From Citrobacter europaeus (GTDB lineage: Bacteria > Pseudomonadota > Gammaproteobacteria > Enterobacterales > Enterobacteriaceae), in assembly GCA_020099315.1 (NCBI GenBank), contig CP083650.1, positions 2,294,001 through 2,358,000 of the forward strand: DNA of 64,000 nucleotides, given 5' to 3'. Under the pieces are notes generated by a model, which made no database searches, was not told where the DNA came from, and saw only the letters and a list, made by a program, of their open reading frames with translations. Below, one piece after another: positions 1 to 8,879 of the stretch. Within the stretch, counting starts at the first letter, position 1, and every line of letters begins with the position of its first letter. The translations under genes were made by a program, and so were the position numbers.

Positions 1-1355
1 ACGGTTTCAATGCTTATATGTCACGCGCGGTAAAAACCTCTGCCGATGAAGCGTTAGATGCTGAACTGAGCGCCAGCTTCAAAGCCTATACCGACGGCTT
101 ACAGCCTATGTTGAAGTACGCTAAAAACGGTATGTTTGAAGCGATCATCAATCATGAAAATGAACAGGCCAGACCGCTGGACTCTGCTTACAACAAGGTG
201 TTGTTAAAAGCGATCGACATTCGTACCGCAAGGGCGAACCAGTTAAGCGAACAGGCGCACCAACGTACACAGCTCGGCATGGCTTTTATGCTGGGTGCAT
301 TCGTTCTTGCGCTGGCGCTGACCGTAATGACGTTCATTGTTCTGCGTCGTACCGTCATTCATCCTCTGCTGCGCGCAGCCCTGCGTATTGAGCAAATTTC
401 CGCAGGGGATTTGACCATGCAGGAGGAACCGACCGGGCGCAGCGAAATTGGTCGCCTGAGCCGCCATCTGCAGACAATGCAACGATCGCTTGGGAAAACG
501 GTGGGCACTGTACGTCAGGGGGCGGAAGAAATTTATCGCGGTACCAGTGAGATTTCGGCAGGGAACACTGATCTGTCTTCACGTACCGAACAACAGGCCG
601 CGGCGATTGAACAAACGGCGGCCAGCATGGAAGAGCTGACGGCCACGGTGAAGCAAAACGCCGACAACGCGCATCATGCGAGCAAGCTGGCGGAAGATGC
701 TTCCGGCAAGGCCAGCCGGGGTGGTCAGATGGTCTCTGGTGTGGTGAAAACCATGGGCAATATCTCAACGAGTTCGAAGAAAATCTCCGAAATCACCGCC
801 GTGATTAACAGCATTGCTTTCCAGACCAATATTCTGGCGCTGAACGCAGCGGTCGAAGCGGCGCGAGCAGGAGAGCAGGGGCGCGGGTTTGCCGTCGTTG
901 CCAGTGAAGTACGTACGCTGGCAAGCCGCAGCGCTCAGGCGGCAAAAGAGATTGAAGGATTGATCAGCGAATCGGTCCGACTGATTGACCAGGGCTCCGG
1001 AGAAGTCGTCGCGGCGGGCAATACGATGACGGATATTGTCGATGCAGTAAAACGCGTCACCGACATCATGCTGGAAATTGCGGCAGCCTCTGATGAGCAG
1101 AGCCGGGGTATCGTACAGGTGAGCCAGGCGATATCAGAAATGGATAAGGTTACGCAGCAAAATGCCTCGCTGGTTGAAGAAGCATCGGCTGCGGCAGCCT
1201 CTCTTGAAGAGCAGGCGGCACGCTTAACACAAGCCGTTGGCACATTCCGGTTAACCGGGACAAGCGCAATTAAACGCGCTCCGGTGACCACTACTGCGGA
1301 TCATTCTCGTCCGCAGGCGGCAACGGCCAGCGGCGATAACTGGGAAACGTTTTAA
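1..1355 (+). CDS. trg: Trg-type methyl-accepting chemotaxis protein, 5' end outside window
   Basis: The reading frame is open from the first bases, so only about the last 450 residues are present. They cover the end of the periplasmic ligand domain, a membrane helix (roughly residues 90-115 of the visible part), a HAMP domain, and the long cytoplasmic coiled coil with the signalling tip (SIAFQTNILALNAAVEAARA). The cytoplasmic part is nearly identical to my memory of E. coli Trg, the ribose/galactose receptor, and the next gene is ydcI as in E. coli. The periplasmic part is more divergent, so the ligand may differ. Unusually, the protein ends in NWETF, the CheR/CheB docking pentapeptide of high-abundance receptors such as Tsr and Tar, which E. 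coli Trg lacks. It could be a Trg paralogue rather than the orthologue. Confidence 0.88.
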   Translation, partial: GFNAYMSRAVKTSADEALDAELSASFKAYTDGLQPMLKYAKNGMFEAIINHENEQARPLDSAYNKVLLKAIDIRTARANQLSEQAHQRTQLGMAFMLGAFVLALALTVMTFIVLRRTVIHPLLRAALRIEQISAGDLTMQEEPTGRSEIGRLSRHLQTMQRSLGKTVGTVRQGAEEIYRGTSEISAGNTDLSSRTEQQAAAIEQTAASMEELTATVKQNADNAHHASKLAEDASGKASRGGQMVSGVVKTMGNISTSSKKISEITAVINSIAFQTNILALNAAVEAARAGEQGRGFAVVASEVRTLASRSAQAAKEIEGLISESVRLIDQGSGEVVAAGNTMTDIVDAVKRVTDIMLEIAAASDEQSRGIVQVSQAISEMDKVTQQNASLVEEASAAAASLEEQAARLTQAVGTFRLTGTSAIKRAPVTTTADHSRPQAATASGDNWETF

Positions 1356-1362
1356 CAATAAA

Positions 1363-1393
1363 TAAAGGGACCATCTGGTCCCTTTATTTTTGG
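1363..1393 (+). terminator. Rho-independent terminator after trg
   Basis: A 10-bp stem (TAAAGGGACC / GGTCCCTTTA) with a 4-base loop is followed by ATTTTTGG. It lies 7 bases after the chemoreceptor stop and just before the convergent end of ydcI, so it may serve both genes. Confidence 0.85.
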
Positions 1394-1395
1394 CA

Positions 1396-2319
1396 TCAAA
1401 ACGGTACGGTTTTACGTATTGCGGCGATAAGGATCTGCGCGGCCTGAGAGAGTTGCACATCGACCCGGGTAAGAATCCCGATGGGTTCACCCGCACCGTG
1501 GGTGGGAATCGGTAATGACACCAGCGTCGCCTGGCGTAAATCTTCTCTAACCGCGCCTGAAGGGACAAACCATACATAGTCGTAATCAACTGTCAGTTGG
1601 CGGGAGAGCGATGCTGACAGCGTTTCAATACAGCCAGGCGGCATTTTACAGCCCTGACTTTGCAACAATGCCTCTGCGTGCTGGCGAGGCGCGGTTCCTT
1701 TTGGTGAAACCACCACCGGCCACTCCATGACCCGGCTCAGCGTAATGGTTTCTTGCAACAACGGGTGGTTAGGGCGCACAACCAGTTTGAGCGATTCCAG
1801 AAACAATAATTCGTAGTTCAGACCGACCATCAATTCCGGATCGGCCATACGGCCAATGCCGAGGTCAATTTCCCCTGACTTTAAACCCGCCAGGATCATG
1901 GGATTACTCATGGTGGCAACCTGCAGCGTGGTTTCCATTTGCTGCTTATGAAACGGGCCAATGACCGCCGGCAGGATGCCCAGAGCCGCGGTGGGTAAGG
2001 CGCCAACCCGTACGACATCAGTCTGCGACTCTTCACGCTGGTTTAACGCTTGCCCGGCGGTGTTAAGCGCATCCAGCACTCTTACTGCGTGGGTAAGAAA
2101 CTGCTCTCCGGGCAGCGTTAACTGTGCACCGAGGCGGCCACGCTCAAAGAGCCGGGTACCGGTCAGTTGCTCCAGTTCATTTAGCGTTTTGGAGAGGGCC
2201 GGTTGGCTCAGGTTAAGGGTCTCAGCCGCGCGCCCCAACGTTCCCTGCTGTGCAACGGCGACAAAAGTATGAAGGTGGCGCAAGCGAATGCGCTGATTGA
2301 ACAGAACATTTTTTTCCAT
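1396..2319 (-). CDS. ydcI: LysR-family transcriptional regulator YdcI
   Basis: This is a 307-residue LysR-type regulator. It has an N-terminal winged helix-turn-helix (about residues 10-70, with LGRAAETLNLSQPALSKTLN) and a C-terminal periplasmic-binding-protein-like effector domain. The sequence matches E. coli YdcI along its whole length. The frame is open further upstream, but the ATG at 2319 gives MEKN and the 307-residue length known for E. coli. YdcI is known as a conserved regulator linked to acid stress and envelope functions in Salmonella and E. coli; its effector is not visible here. It is transcribed away from the pyrophosphatase gene, and the 230-bp gap between them should contain both promoters. 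Confidence 0.92.
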   Translation of the reverse strand: MEKNVLFNQRIRLRHLHTFVAVAQQGTLGRAAETLNLSQPALSKTLNELEQLTGTRLFERGRLGAQLTLPGEQFLTHAVRVLDALNTAGQALNQREESQTDVVRVGALPTAALGILPAVIGPFHKQQMETTLQVATMSNPMILAGLKSGEIDLGIGRMADPELMVGLNYELLFLESLKLVVRPNHPLLQETITLSRVMEWPVVVSPKGTAPRQHAEALLQSQGCKMPPGCIETLSASLSRQLTVDYDYVWFVPSGAVREDLRQATLVSLPIPTHGAGEPIGILTRVDVQLSQAAQILIAAIRKTVPF

Positions 2320-2549
2320 AAGCGATGTTAAAAACAGAGCCGTATCGGTGACAAGTGAAGTTGTTCGTTTCTGATAACCTGATAGCAAAATATTATTAAC
2401 ATTTATCATGTTTTACTTACAACTAATTTGTTTTGCTTATGTTTTGTACAGCGTTGCTGGGGGATGGGATCATGGAAGGGAATGGGCCAGGTCGATATAC
2501 TGTAGGTATTGTTTGCTTTTGAACCATTCTCTTCACAAGGCACTGATTA

Positions 2550-3452
2550 ATGATACATGTAATAGGGCACCTTAACCCCGACAGCGATGCCATTTGTACT
2601 GCTGCCATGACGGCGCGTTGGCTTACTTTACGTGGCCAACAGGCGACGGCATGGCGTCTGGGCGAACCGAACCGCGAAACGCAATTTATTTTTGAGCATG
2701 CGGGGCTGGAAATGCCTGAACGGCTGACGTTCGAACTGACCGATAGTGATGTCTGGCTGGTCGATTTTACCGAGCCGGCCCAGGGGCCGGAATCGCTGGC
2801 AGAAAGTAACGTGGTGGGAATTATCGATCATCACCGACTCGGTGGATTAGTGACTCGCCTGCCGCCAGAAGTGTGGGTGAAGCCCGTCGGCAGCAGCGCG
2901 ACGCTGTTATGGCAACTGATGACGGAAGATGAGCGTAACCAGCTGTCTGCCGCTGAGGCCGTTTTACTGCTGGGCGCCGCGTTGAGTGACACTGTCACGC
3001 TTCGTTCGCCAACGACCACCTCCGACGATCGCCTGGCCGTGGATGAGCTGGCCCAAAAAACCGGTGTGGACCTTGACGCTTTTAGTCGCGACCTGCTGTC
3101 TGCCAAAACCAGCGTGGATGGGATGAGCGCCCGCGAACTTCTGCACAAAGACATTAAAACTTTCACTATCCATGGACATTCGGTCTGTGTGGCGCAGCTT
3201 GAACTGTATGCGCTGCAACAGGTGGATGCCGTGCTGGCCGATCTTCGTCTGGAAATGGCGCGCTATGCAGAGGAAAAGAATGCTGCGCTGGTGGTACTGA
3301 TGCTCACCGATATTAATCTGGGCGACACCAGCTTGTGGTTCGCCGGTTCTGAGCTCGCAGACATCCCGCAGCCCTGCAAAGTTGAAGGTATGCTCAGCCG
3401 TAAAAAACAGATGCTGCCCTGGCTGGAAAGTCATTTAAAACCACGCCAGTAG
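2550..3452 (+). CDS. ppaC: Manganese-dependent inorganic pyrophosphatase (family II, DHH)
   Basis: The 300-residue protein has the full family II pyrophosphatase signature. The first metal motif GHLNPDSD lies at residues 5-12, an aspartate follows in WLVDF, the DHH motif is in IIDHHRLGG (about residue 95), another aspartate is in GAALSDTV, and the phosphate-binding SRKKQ is near the C-terminus. The length equals that of Bacillus PpaC, which hydrolyses pyrophosphate to phosphate in the cytoplasm with Mn2+ or Co2+. E. coli has only the unrelated family I enzyme (Ppa) and has no gene here between ydcI and ydcJ, so this is an insertion relative to E. coli. The ATG at 2550 starts exactly at the conserved N-terminal strand. 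Confidence 0.93.
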   Translation: MIHVIGHLNPDSDAICTAAMTARWLTLRGQQATAWRLGEPNRETQFIFEHAGLEMPERLTFELTDSDVWLVDFTEPAQGPESLAESNVVGIIDHHRLGGLVTRLPPEVWVKPVGSSATLLWQLMTEDERNQLSAAEAVLLLGAALSDTVTLRSPTTTSDDRLAVDELAQKTGVDLDAFSRDLLSAKTSVDGMSARELLHKDIKTFTIHGHSVCVAQLELYALQQVDAVLADLRLEMARYAEEKNAALVVLMLTDINLGDTSLWFAGSELADIPQPCKVEGMLSRKKQMLPWLESHLKPRQ

Positions 3453-3473
3453 GTTTTGTTCGCCGTCTGTATA

Positions 3474-3518
3474 GGTGGGAAGTTTACGCGGGGTCACACT
3501 TTGTAAATTCTTCCCACC
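3474..3518. repeat. Long imperfect inverted repeat before ydcJ
   Basis: GGTGGGAAG (3474-3482) is complementary to CTTCCCACC (3510-3518), and the pairing can continue inwards (TTTAC with GTAAA) with a short bulge. No T-run follows, so it is not a standard terminator. It lies 22 bases after ppaC and 54 bases before ydcJ and could end ppaC messages or form a leader structure for ydcJ. Confidence 0.5.
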
Positions 3519-3572
3519 GGAGTCAGCGGCGTTCTCTACACTCCAGGTAATATTCACTGGAGACATGACATT

Positions 3573-4916
3573 ATGGCGAACACCATCACGGCAGATGAGA
3601 TTCGGGAACAATTTTCGCAGGCAATGTCAGCAATGTACCAGCAGGAAGTCCCGCAATATGGCACGTTGCTGGAACTTGTCGCTGATGTGAATCTGGCGGT
3701 ACTGGAAAATAATCCCACTCTGCATGAAAAACTGGCTAATGCAGATGAGCTGGCCCGACTCAACGTTGAGCGCCACGGCGCTATTCGGGTGGGTACTGCG
3801 CAAGAACTTTCTACGCTGCGCCGGATGTTTGCCATTATGGGCATGTATCCGGTGAGTTATTACGATCTCTCCCAGGCCGGCGTGCCTGTACATTCCACCG
3901 CTTTTCGTCCCATCGACGATGCGTCGCTTTCGCGCAACCCGTTTCGGGTATTCACCTCGTTATTACGACTCGAATTAATCGAAAACGCCGCGCTGCGGCA
4001 GAAGGCCGCGGAGATCCTCGCAAAACGCGACATTTTCACCCGGCGTTGTCATGCACTGCTGGATGAGTTTGATGCGCAGGGCAGTTTTACGCCTGAGCAG
4101 GCGCAGGAGTTTGTGCATGAGGCGCTGGAAACTTTTCGCTGGCATCAGCATGCCACGGTCGATGAAGCGACCTATCACGCATTACACAACGAACACCGGC
4201 TGATTGCCGATGTGGTGTGTTTCCCCGGTTGTCATATCAACCACCTGACGCCGCGTACGCTGGATATTGACCGGGTACAGTCAATGATGCCGGAATGCGG
4301 CATTGAGCCGAAAATATTGATTGAAGGGCCGCCGCGCCGCGAGGTGCCGATTTTATTACGTCAGACCAGTTTCAAAGCGCTGGAAGAACCGGTGTTGTTT
4401 GCCGGAGAAATGCGCGGCACTCACACGGCGCGTTTTGGCGAGATCGAACAGCGCGGCGTGGCCCTGACGCCGAAAGGCAGAGCGTTGTACGACGAGTTGC
4501 TGAATAACGCGGGAACGGGAAAAGACAACCTGACACACCAGCTACATCTTCAGGAGGTGTTCAAAGCCTTCCCGGACAGCGAATTCCTGCTGCGCCAGCA
4601 GGGACTCGCCTGGTTCCGCTATCGTCTGACGCCATCAGGCGAAGCGCATCGGCAGGCGATTCGCCCGGATGACGACCCGCAGCCGCTCATTGAACGGGGC
4701 TGGCTGGTTGCGCAACCCATCACCTACGAAGATTTTTTACCGGTGAGCGCCGCGGGAATTTTCCAGTCTAATCTGGGGAATGAAACTCAGGCTCGCAGCC
4801 ACGGGAATTCCAGCCGCGACGCGTTTGAACAGGCATTGGGGTGCGCGGTTTATGATGAGTTCGCGCTGTATCAGGAGGCGCAAGATCGAAGTAAACGTCG
4901 GTGTGGTTTACTTTAA
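3573..4916 (+). CDS. ydcJ: YdcJ, 2-oxoadipate dioxygenase/decarboxylase (HglS) family
   Basis: This 447-residue protein is the same length as E. coli YdcJ and matches it throughout. It belongs to the DUF1338/HglS family, whose characterised Pseudomonas member is a non-haem Fe(II) enzyme converting 2-oxoadipate to D-2-hydroxyglutarate in lysine catabolism. The likely metal ligands are visible: His68 in VERHGAIR, His224 in HINHLTPR, and Glu290 in ARFGEIEQRG. Whether the enterobacterial protein uses the same substrate is inference; no other lysine-catabolic gene is nearby. It appears to be a single-gene unit with its own leader, followed by a 193-bp gap before opgD. Confidence 0.9.
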   Translation: MANTITADEIREQFSQAMSAMYQQEVPQYGTLLELVADVNLAVLENNPTLHEKLANADELARLNVERHGAIRVGTAQELSTLRRMFAIMGMYPVSYYDLSQAGVPVHSTAFRPIDDASLSRNPFRVFTSLLRLELIENAALRQKAAEILAKRDIFTRRCHALLDEFDAQGSFTPEQAQEFVHEALETFRWHQHATVDEATYHALHNEHRLIADVVCFPGCHINHLTPRTLDIDRVQSMMPECGIEPKILIEGPPRREVPILLRQTSFKALEEPVLFAGEMRGTHTARFGEIEQRGVALTPKGRALYDELLNNAGTGKDNLTHQLHLQEVFKAFPDSEFLLRQQGLAWFRYRLTPSGEAHRQAIRPDDDPQPLIERGWLVAQPITYEDFLPVSAAGIFQSNLGNETQARSHGNSSRDAFEQALGCAVYDEFALYQEAQDRSKRRCGLL

Positions 4917-5109
4917 TGGAATTTACATGGGATTCGATCTGTTCCCATCGACATAAAATATTTTCGATTTTGTACAGATAATCGGCGACCAACAATTGGA
5001 TTATTAATGAATTTTGTCTAGAGTGAGCGGTCAGAAATGTGCACTCTCTTGCCGCTGATTTTGACCGGCGCGGGACCATTTACACGACCAGAAGGACTCA
5101 CTTTCAGGC

Positions 5110-6765
5110 ATGAATCGCAGACGATTTATTAAAGGTTCAATGGCAGTGGCCGCCGTGTGCGGAACCAGTGGTATTGCATCACTCTTTTCCCGCGCCGCCT
5201 TTGCGGCAGAGTCTGACATTGCAGACGGAAAAACCGTACGTTTTGATTTTTCCGTTCTGCAATCGATGGCCCATGACTTAGCACAGAAGCCCTGGGGCGG
5301 CGCACCGCGCGCGTTACCGGACACGCTGGCGAAACTGACGCCGCAGGCCTACAACAGCATTCAATATGACGCAGAGCAGTCTCTGTGGAACAACGTTGAA
5401 AATCGTCAGCTTGATGCACAGTTCTTCCATGTGGGAATGGGCTTCCGTCGCCGTGTACGCATGTTCTCGGTTGATGGCACTACGCATATGGCGCGTGAAA
5501 TTCACTTCCGTCCGGAACTGTTTAAATACAACGATGCGGGTGTGGATACCAAACAGCTGGAAGGGCAGACTGACCTCGGATTCGCCGGATTCCGCGTGTT
5601 TAAAGCGCCAGAACTGGCTCGCCGCGATGTCGTTTCTTTCCTGGGCGCCAGCTATTTCCGCGCCGTGGATGACACCTACCAGTACGGTTTATCGGCCCGC
5701 GGTCTGGCGGTAGATACCTACACCGACAGCAAAGAAGAGTTTCCTGATTTCACCTCTTTCTGGTTCGAAACGGTTAAACCGGGCGCAACCTCCTTTACCG
5801 TGTATGCGCTTCTCGACAGCCCTAGCGTAACGGGCGCATTCAAGTTTGTGATCCACTGCGAGAAAACGCAGGTGATCATGGATGTACAAAACCATATTTA
5901 CGCGCGTAAAGACATCAAGCAGCTCGGCATTGCGCCGATGACCAGCATGTTCAGCTGCGGCAATAATGAACGTCGGATGTGCGACACTATTCACCCGCAA
6001 ATTCATGACTCCGATCGTCTGGCGATGTGGCGGGGCAACGGCGAGTGGATCTGCCGCCCGCTGAATAACCCGCAAAAACTGCAGTTCAACGCCTATACCG
6101 ATAACAACCCGAAAGGGTTTGGCTTGCTGCAGCTCGATCGCGACTTCTCCCATTACCAGGACATTATGGGCTGGTATAACAAACGTCCAAGCCTGTGGGT
6201 CGAACCGCGTAACCAGTGGGGCAAAGGGACCATCGGCCTGATGGAGATCCCAACGACCGGTGAAACGCTGGATAACGTCGTCTGCTTCTGGCAGCCGGAT
6301 AAGAAGATCAAAGCCGGCGATGAGCTGGAATTCAAATATCGCCTGTACTGGAGCGCTCAGCCGCCGGTGCGTTCGCCGTTGGCTCGCGTGATGGCGACCC
6401 GGACTGGCATGGGCGGTTTCCCGGAAGGATGGGCGCCGGGCGAGCACTACCCGGAAAAATGGGCGCGTCGTTTTGCCGTTGATTTCGTCGGCGGCGACCT
6501 GAAAGCGGCTGCGCCGAAGGGTATTGAACCGGTAATTACGCTCTCCAGCGGTGAAGCGAAACAGATTGAGATCCTCTACGTGGAACCTATCGACGGTTAT
6601 CGCATTCAGTTTGACTGGTATCCGACCTCTGACTCAACCGATCCGGTAGATATGCGTATGTTCCTGCGTTGTCAGGGCGACGCCATCAGCGAAACCTGGC
6701 TGTATCAGTACTTCCCGCCAGCGCCGGATAAACGTCAGTACGTTGACGACCGCGAGATGCGTTAA
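5110..6765 (+). CDS. opgD: Glucans biosynthesis protein D, Tat-exported
   Basis: This 551-residue protein is the periplasmic OpgD (MdoD), which shapes the backbone of osmoregulated periplasmic glucans and is a paralogue of OpgG. The N-terminus is a twin-arginine signal: RRRFIK at residues 3-8, a hydrophobic stretch, and a probable AxA cleavage site (AFA) near residue 33. The mature protein shows the MdoG/MdoD fold, with characteristic stretches such as GTTHMAREIHFRPELF and VEPRNQWGKG. Length and sequence match E. coli OpgD. A GGACTC stretch precedes the ATG. It is flanked by ydcJ and ydcH exactly as in E. coli and is probably monocistronic. Confidence 0.95.
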   Translation: MNRRRFIKGSMAVAAVCGTSGIASLFSRAAFAAESDIADGKTVRFDFSVLQSMAHDLAQKPWGGAPRALPDTLAKLTPQAYNSIQYDAEQSLWNNVENRQLDAQFFHVGMGFRRRVRMFSVDGTTHMAREIHFRPELFKYNDAGVDTKQLEGQTDLGFAGFRVFKAPELARRDVVSFLGASYFRAVDDTYQYGLSARGLAVDTYTDSKEEFPDFTSFWFETVKPGATSFTVYALLDSPSVTGAFKFVIHCEKTQVIMDVQNHIYARKDIKQLGIAPMTSMFSCGNNERRMCDTIHPQIHDSDRLAMWRGNGEWICRPLNNPQKLQFNAYTDNNPKGFGLLQLDRDFSHYQDIMGWYNKRPSLWVEPRNQWGKGTIGLMEIPTTGETLDNVVCFWQPDKKIKAGDELEFKYRLYWSAQPPVRSPLARVMATRTGMGGFPEGWAPGEHYPEKWARRFAVDFVGGDLKAAAPKGIEPVITLSSGEAKQIEILYVEPIDGYRIQFDWYPTSDSTDPVDMRMFLRCQGDAISETWLYQYFPPAPDKRQYVDDREMR

Positions 6766-6932
6766 TCACTTCCTTTACGGCTCTCCAGATGGGGAGCCGT
6801 ATCTGCAATCCTCCTCATAACGACTCTGTACACTATTTACTCGATCCTGTTCGCATTTTTCTGTATGCCAAATGGGTACTCTGTGGGTGTGTATTTCTTA
6901 TACACATTCTTGTCCACTAACAGGGAGAAAGT

Positions 6933-7157
6933 ATGTTTCCAGAATACAGAGACCTTATTTCCCGACTGAAAACCGAGAACCCTCGCTTTCTGTCCTTATT
7001 CGAAAAACACAACAGCCTTGATCATGAGATCTCCAGACTGGAAGGTTCGGATGGTCGGGGGTATAGTTTGGACATTGTTCGCCTTAAGAAACAGAAACTC
7101 CACCTGAAGGAAGATCTGCTCAAAATATTGCAAAAAGAGAGTGTCAGCGAGAGCTAA
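6933..7157 (+). CDS. ydcH: YdcH, small DUF465 protein
   Basis: This 74-residue cytoplasmic protein matches E. coli YdcH (DUF465). It is highly charged and predicted to be helical, probably a helical hairpin or coiled coil (HEISRLE, VRLKKQKLHLKEDLLKIL). A good ribosome site (AGGGAGAAAGT) precedes the ATG at 6933. No molecular function is established for the family. A strong terminator follows at once, so it is likely its own transcription unit. Confidence 0.9.
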   Translation: MFPEYRDLISRLKTENPRFLSLFEKHNSLDHEISRLEGSDGRGYSLDIVRLKKQKLHLKEDLLKILQKESVSES

Positions 7158-7180
7158 GCAAAACGGCACTTGCTGTGTAA

Positions 7181-7214
7181 AAGGGCTTCCAAAAGGGAAG
7201 CCCTTCCTGTTTTT
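7181..7214 (+). terminator. Rho-independent terminator after ydcH
   Basis: A perfect 10-bp stem (AAGGGCTTCC / GGAAGCCCTT) with a 5-base loop is followed by CCTGTTTTTA. It separates ydcH from rimL. Confidence 0.9.
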
Positions 7215-7248
7215 ATTTAATGAGATTAACCAGCATAACGGAATGAAA

Positions 7249-7794
7249 ATGTCAGAAGTGATTACCATCAATGACACGTTAGAACTGCGTGCCGTAGAAG
7301 AGCAACACGTCACACCTCTGCATCAGTTGGTGCTTAAAAATAAAACCTGGCTCCAGCAGTCGCTGAACTGGCCGCAGTTTGTTGCCTCTGAGGAAGACAC
7401 CCGCAAGAACGTGCAGGGCAATATGATGCTGCACCAGCGCGGTTACGCCAAAATGTTCCTTATTTTTGCGCAACAAACTGTGGTGGGCGTCATCTCGTTT
7501 AACCAGATAGAACCGCTGAACAAAGCGGCTTATATTGGCTACTGGCTGGATAAGGAGCAGCAGGGAAAAGGCATCATGACCCTGGCGTTACAGGCATTGA
7601 TTCATCATTTTGCACAGCGTCAGGAGATCCGCCGCTTTGTGATTAAATGTCGTGTGGAGAACGTTGAGAGCAACCAGGTGGCGCTGCGCAATGGCTTCCA
7701 ACTGGAAGGGTGTATGCAACAGGCGGAGTTCCTTAACGGTGATTACCATGATGTGAATCTGTATGCCCGCATCATTGATGGTCCCTCAGAATAA
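7249..7794 (+). CDS. rimL: Ribosomal protein L7/L12 serine N-acetyltransferase RimL
   Basis: This 181-residue GNAT-family enzyme matches E. coli RimL (179 residues), which acetylates the N-terminal serine of L12 to give L7 using acetyl-CoA. The acetyl-CoA loop is seen in GYWLDKEQQGKGIM, followed by the conserved CRVENVESNQVALRNGF. The frame is open upstream into the ydcH terminator, but the ATG at 7249 (MSEVITI) aligns with the E. coli start and has ACGGA six bases upstream; ATG 7243 is the alternative. The 3' end overlaps the convergent ydcK by 9 bp, an arrangement also expected from the E. coli order. Confidence 0.92.
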   Translation: MSEVITINDTLELRAVEEQHVTPLHQLVLKNKTWLQQSLNWPQFVASEEDTRKNVQGNMMLHQRGYAKMFLIFAQQTVVGVISFNQIEPLNKAAYIGYWLDKEQQGKGIMTLALQALIHHFAQRQEIRRFVIKCRVENVESNQVALRNGFQLEGCMQQAEFLNGDYHDVNLYARIIDGPSE

Positions 7795-8766
7795 GCCTGC
7801 GATAGGTGTGCGCGTAATGCGCTGCTCACCGTTGATCACCTTCGGCCCGCGCAGATGAATAGCATCGCCATCAAACGCTTCAATGTGCGCCTGGCCGGTT
7901 ATTTCAATATGATGCTCGATCAGCACTTCGCCCTGCACGCAGGCGTGACCTTCAATCAGGATATGACCATCAAGCTGGAGCGGCCCACCGCGTAAATGCG
8001 CGTGACCGCCGACCAGCACATGGTGTTTCAGCACGCAGTTACCTTCAACCACCGCGTGCTCCGCCACCTGCGAGCTGTAGCGCAGGGTAGGAATAGCGTC
8101 TTCTCCGGTTCCGGCGACGACGCGCGCATGGCCGTAGACTTTGGCGCAATCGCAAATCCAGACATTATTCTCTTCATTACCTTCCACCCGGGCGAACTCA
8201 AAAACTTCCGCCCGATGTTCGATAAACGCATAGTTGATTTGCGCATCGCCATAGATCTGCGCCTGATGAACCACCCGAGAATGACTGACGGTGGCCCGTT
8301 CGTAAATTTGCAGAAGCTGGTCGCGTTCACGGGTTAGCCCCCTGGCGGCGATGATTTCAGAGCCACACATAACGCGCGCATCACCGAAGAGAAGGCACTC
8401 ACCGCGAACCACCGAATCCTGAATGGTGACGTTGTCACGTATTTGCGCGTTGTGGCTGATTTCAGCCCGGTCAATCCACACGGCATCGCTAATCTGCGCG
8501 CCATCTCTGATTACGCTTGACTGGGTAATGCGGGCGTTTCCTGTAATCGTCGCCCCGGCAAACGCGAGCGCGTTTTCATCGTAAATCCAGCAGTCGCCGC
8601 TTTGCGACAATACGCATTCGTCATCAATCCAGCCGCCCGGTGTACCGGCCAGGACATCACTAAAATCAGTGAGCGCAATGATTTGGCGTAGTAATACGCT
8701 TTTTTTATTGCCATTATCCTGGTAACTAAAGGAACGAGGCTCATCGCCCAGACGATATTTGGTCAT
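7786..8766 (-). CDS. ydcK: YdcK, left-handed beta-helix (hexapeptide repeat) protein
   Basis: This 326-residue protein matches E. coli YdcK in length and sequence. Most of it consists of hexapeptide-like turns (for example NARITQ, GDARVM, EGHACVQGEVLIEGH) that form a left-handed parallel beta-helix as in acyltransferases such as LpxA. No cofactor or substrate is known. The conserved block NNVWICDCAKVYGHARVVAGT lies in the middle of the helix. It is transcribed convergently with rimL and divergently from tehA. Confidence 0.9.
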   Translation of the reverse strand: MTKYRLGDEPRSFSYQDNGNKKSVLLRQIIALTDFSDVLAGTPGGWIDDECVLSQSGDCWIYDENALAFAGATITGNARITQSSVIRDGAQISDAVWIDRAEISHNAQIRDNVTIQDSVVRGECLLFGDARVMCGSEIIAARGLTRERDQLLQIYERATVSHSRVVHQAQIYGDAQINYAFIEHRAEVFEFARVEGNEENNVWICDCAKVYGHARVVAGTGEDAIPTLRYSSQVAEHAVVEGNCVLKHHVLVGGHAHLRGGPLQLDGHILIEGHACVQGEVLIEHHIEITGQAHIEAFDGDAIHLRGPKVINGEQRITRTPIAGLF

Positions 8767-8879
8767 AGCTCATTTCCGTGTGGCGCACCTTAGTTAAACG
8801 TAGCAAAGTTTTCCGCACTGGCTAAATCAGCGGAAATTCCATAAAATGCATTTCAAATATACTTTAAAAAATAAACAAA

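Noticed and set aside
5689..6447. A 252-codon minus-strand frame within opgD
   Set aside because: It is a shadow of the strongly conserved opgD coding frame and resembles no protein family.
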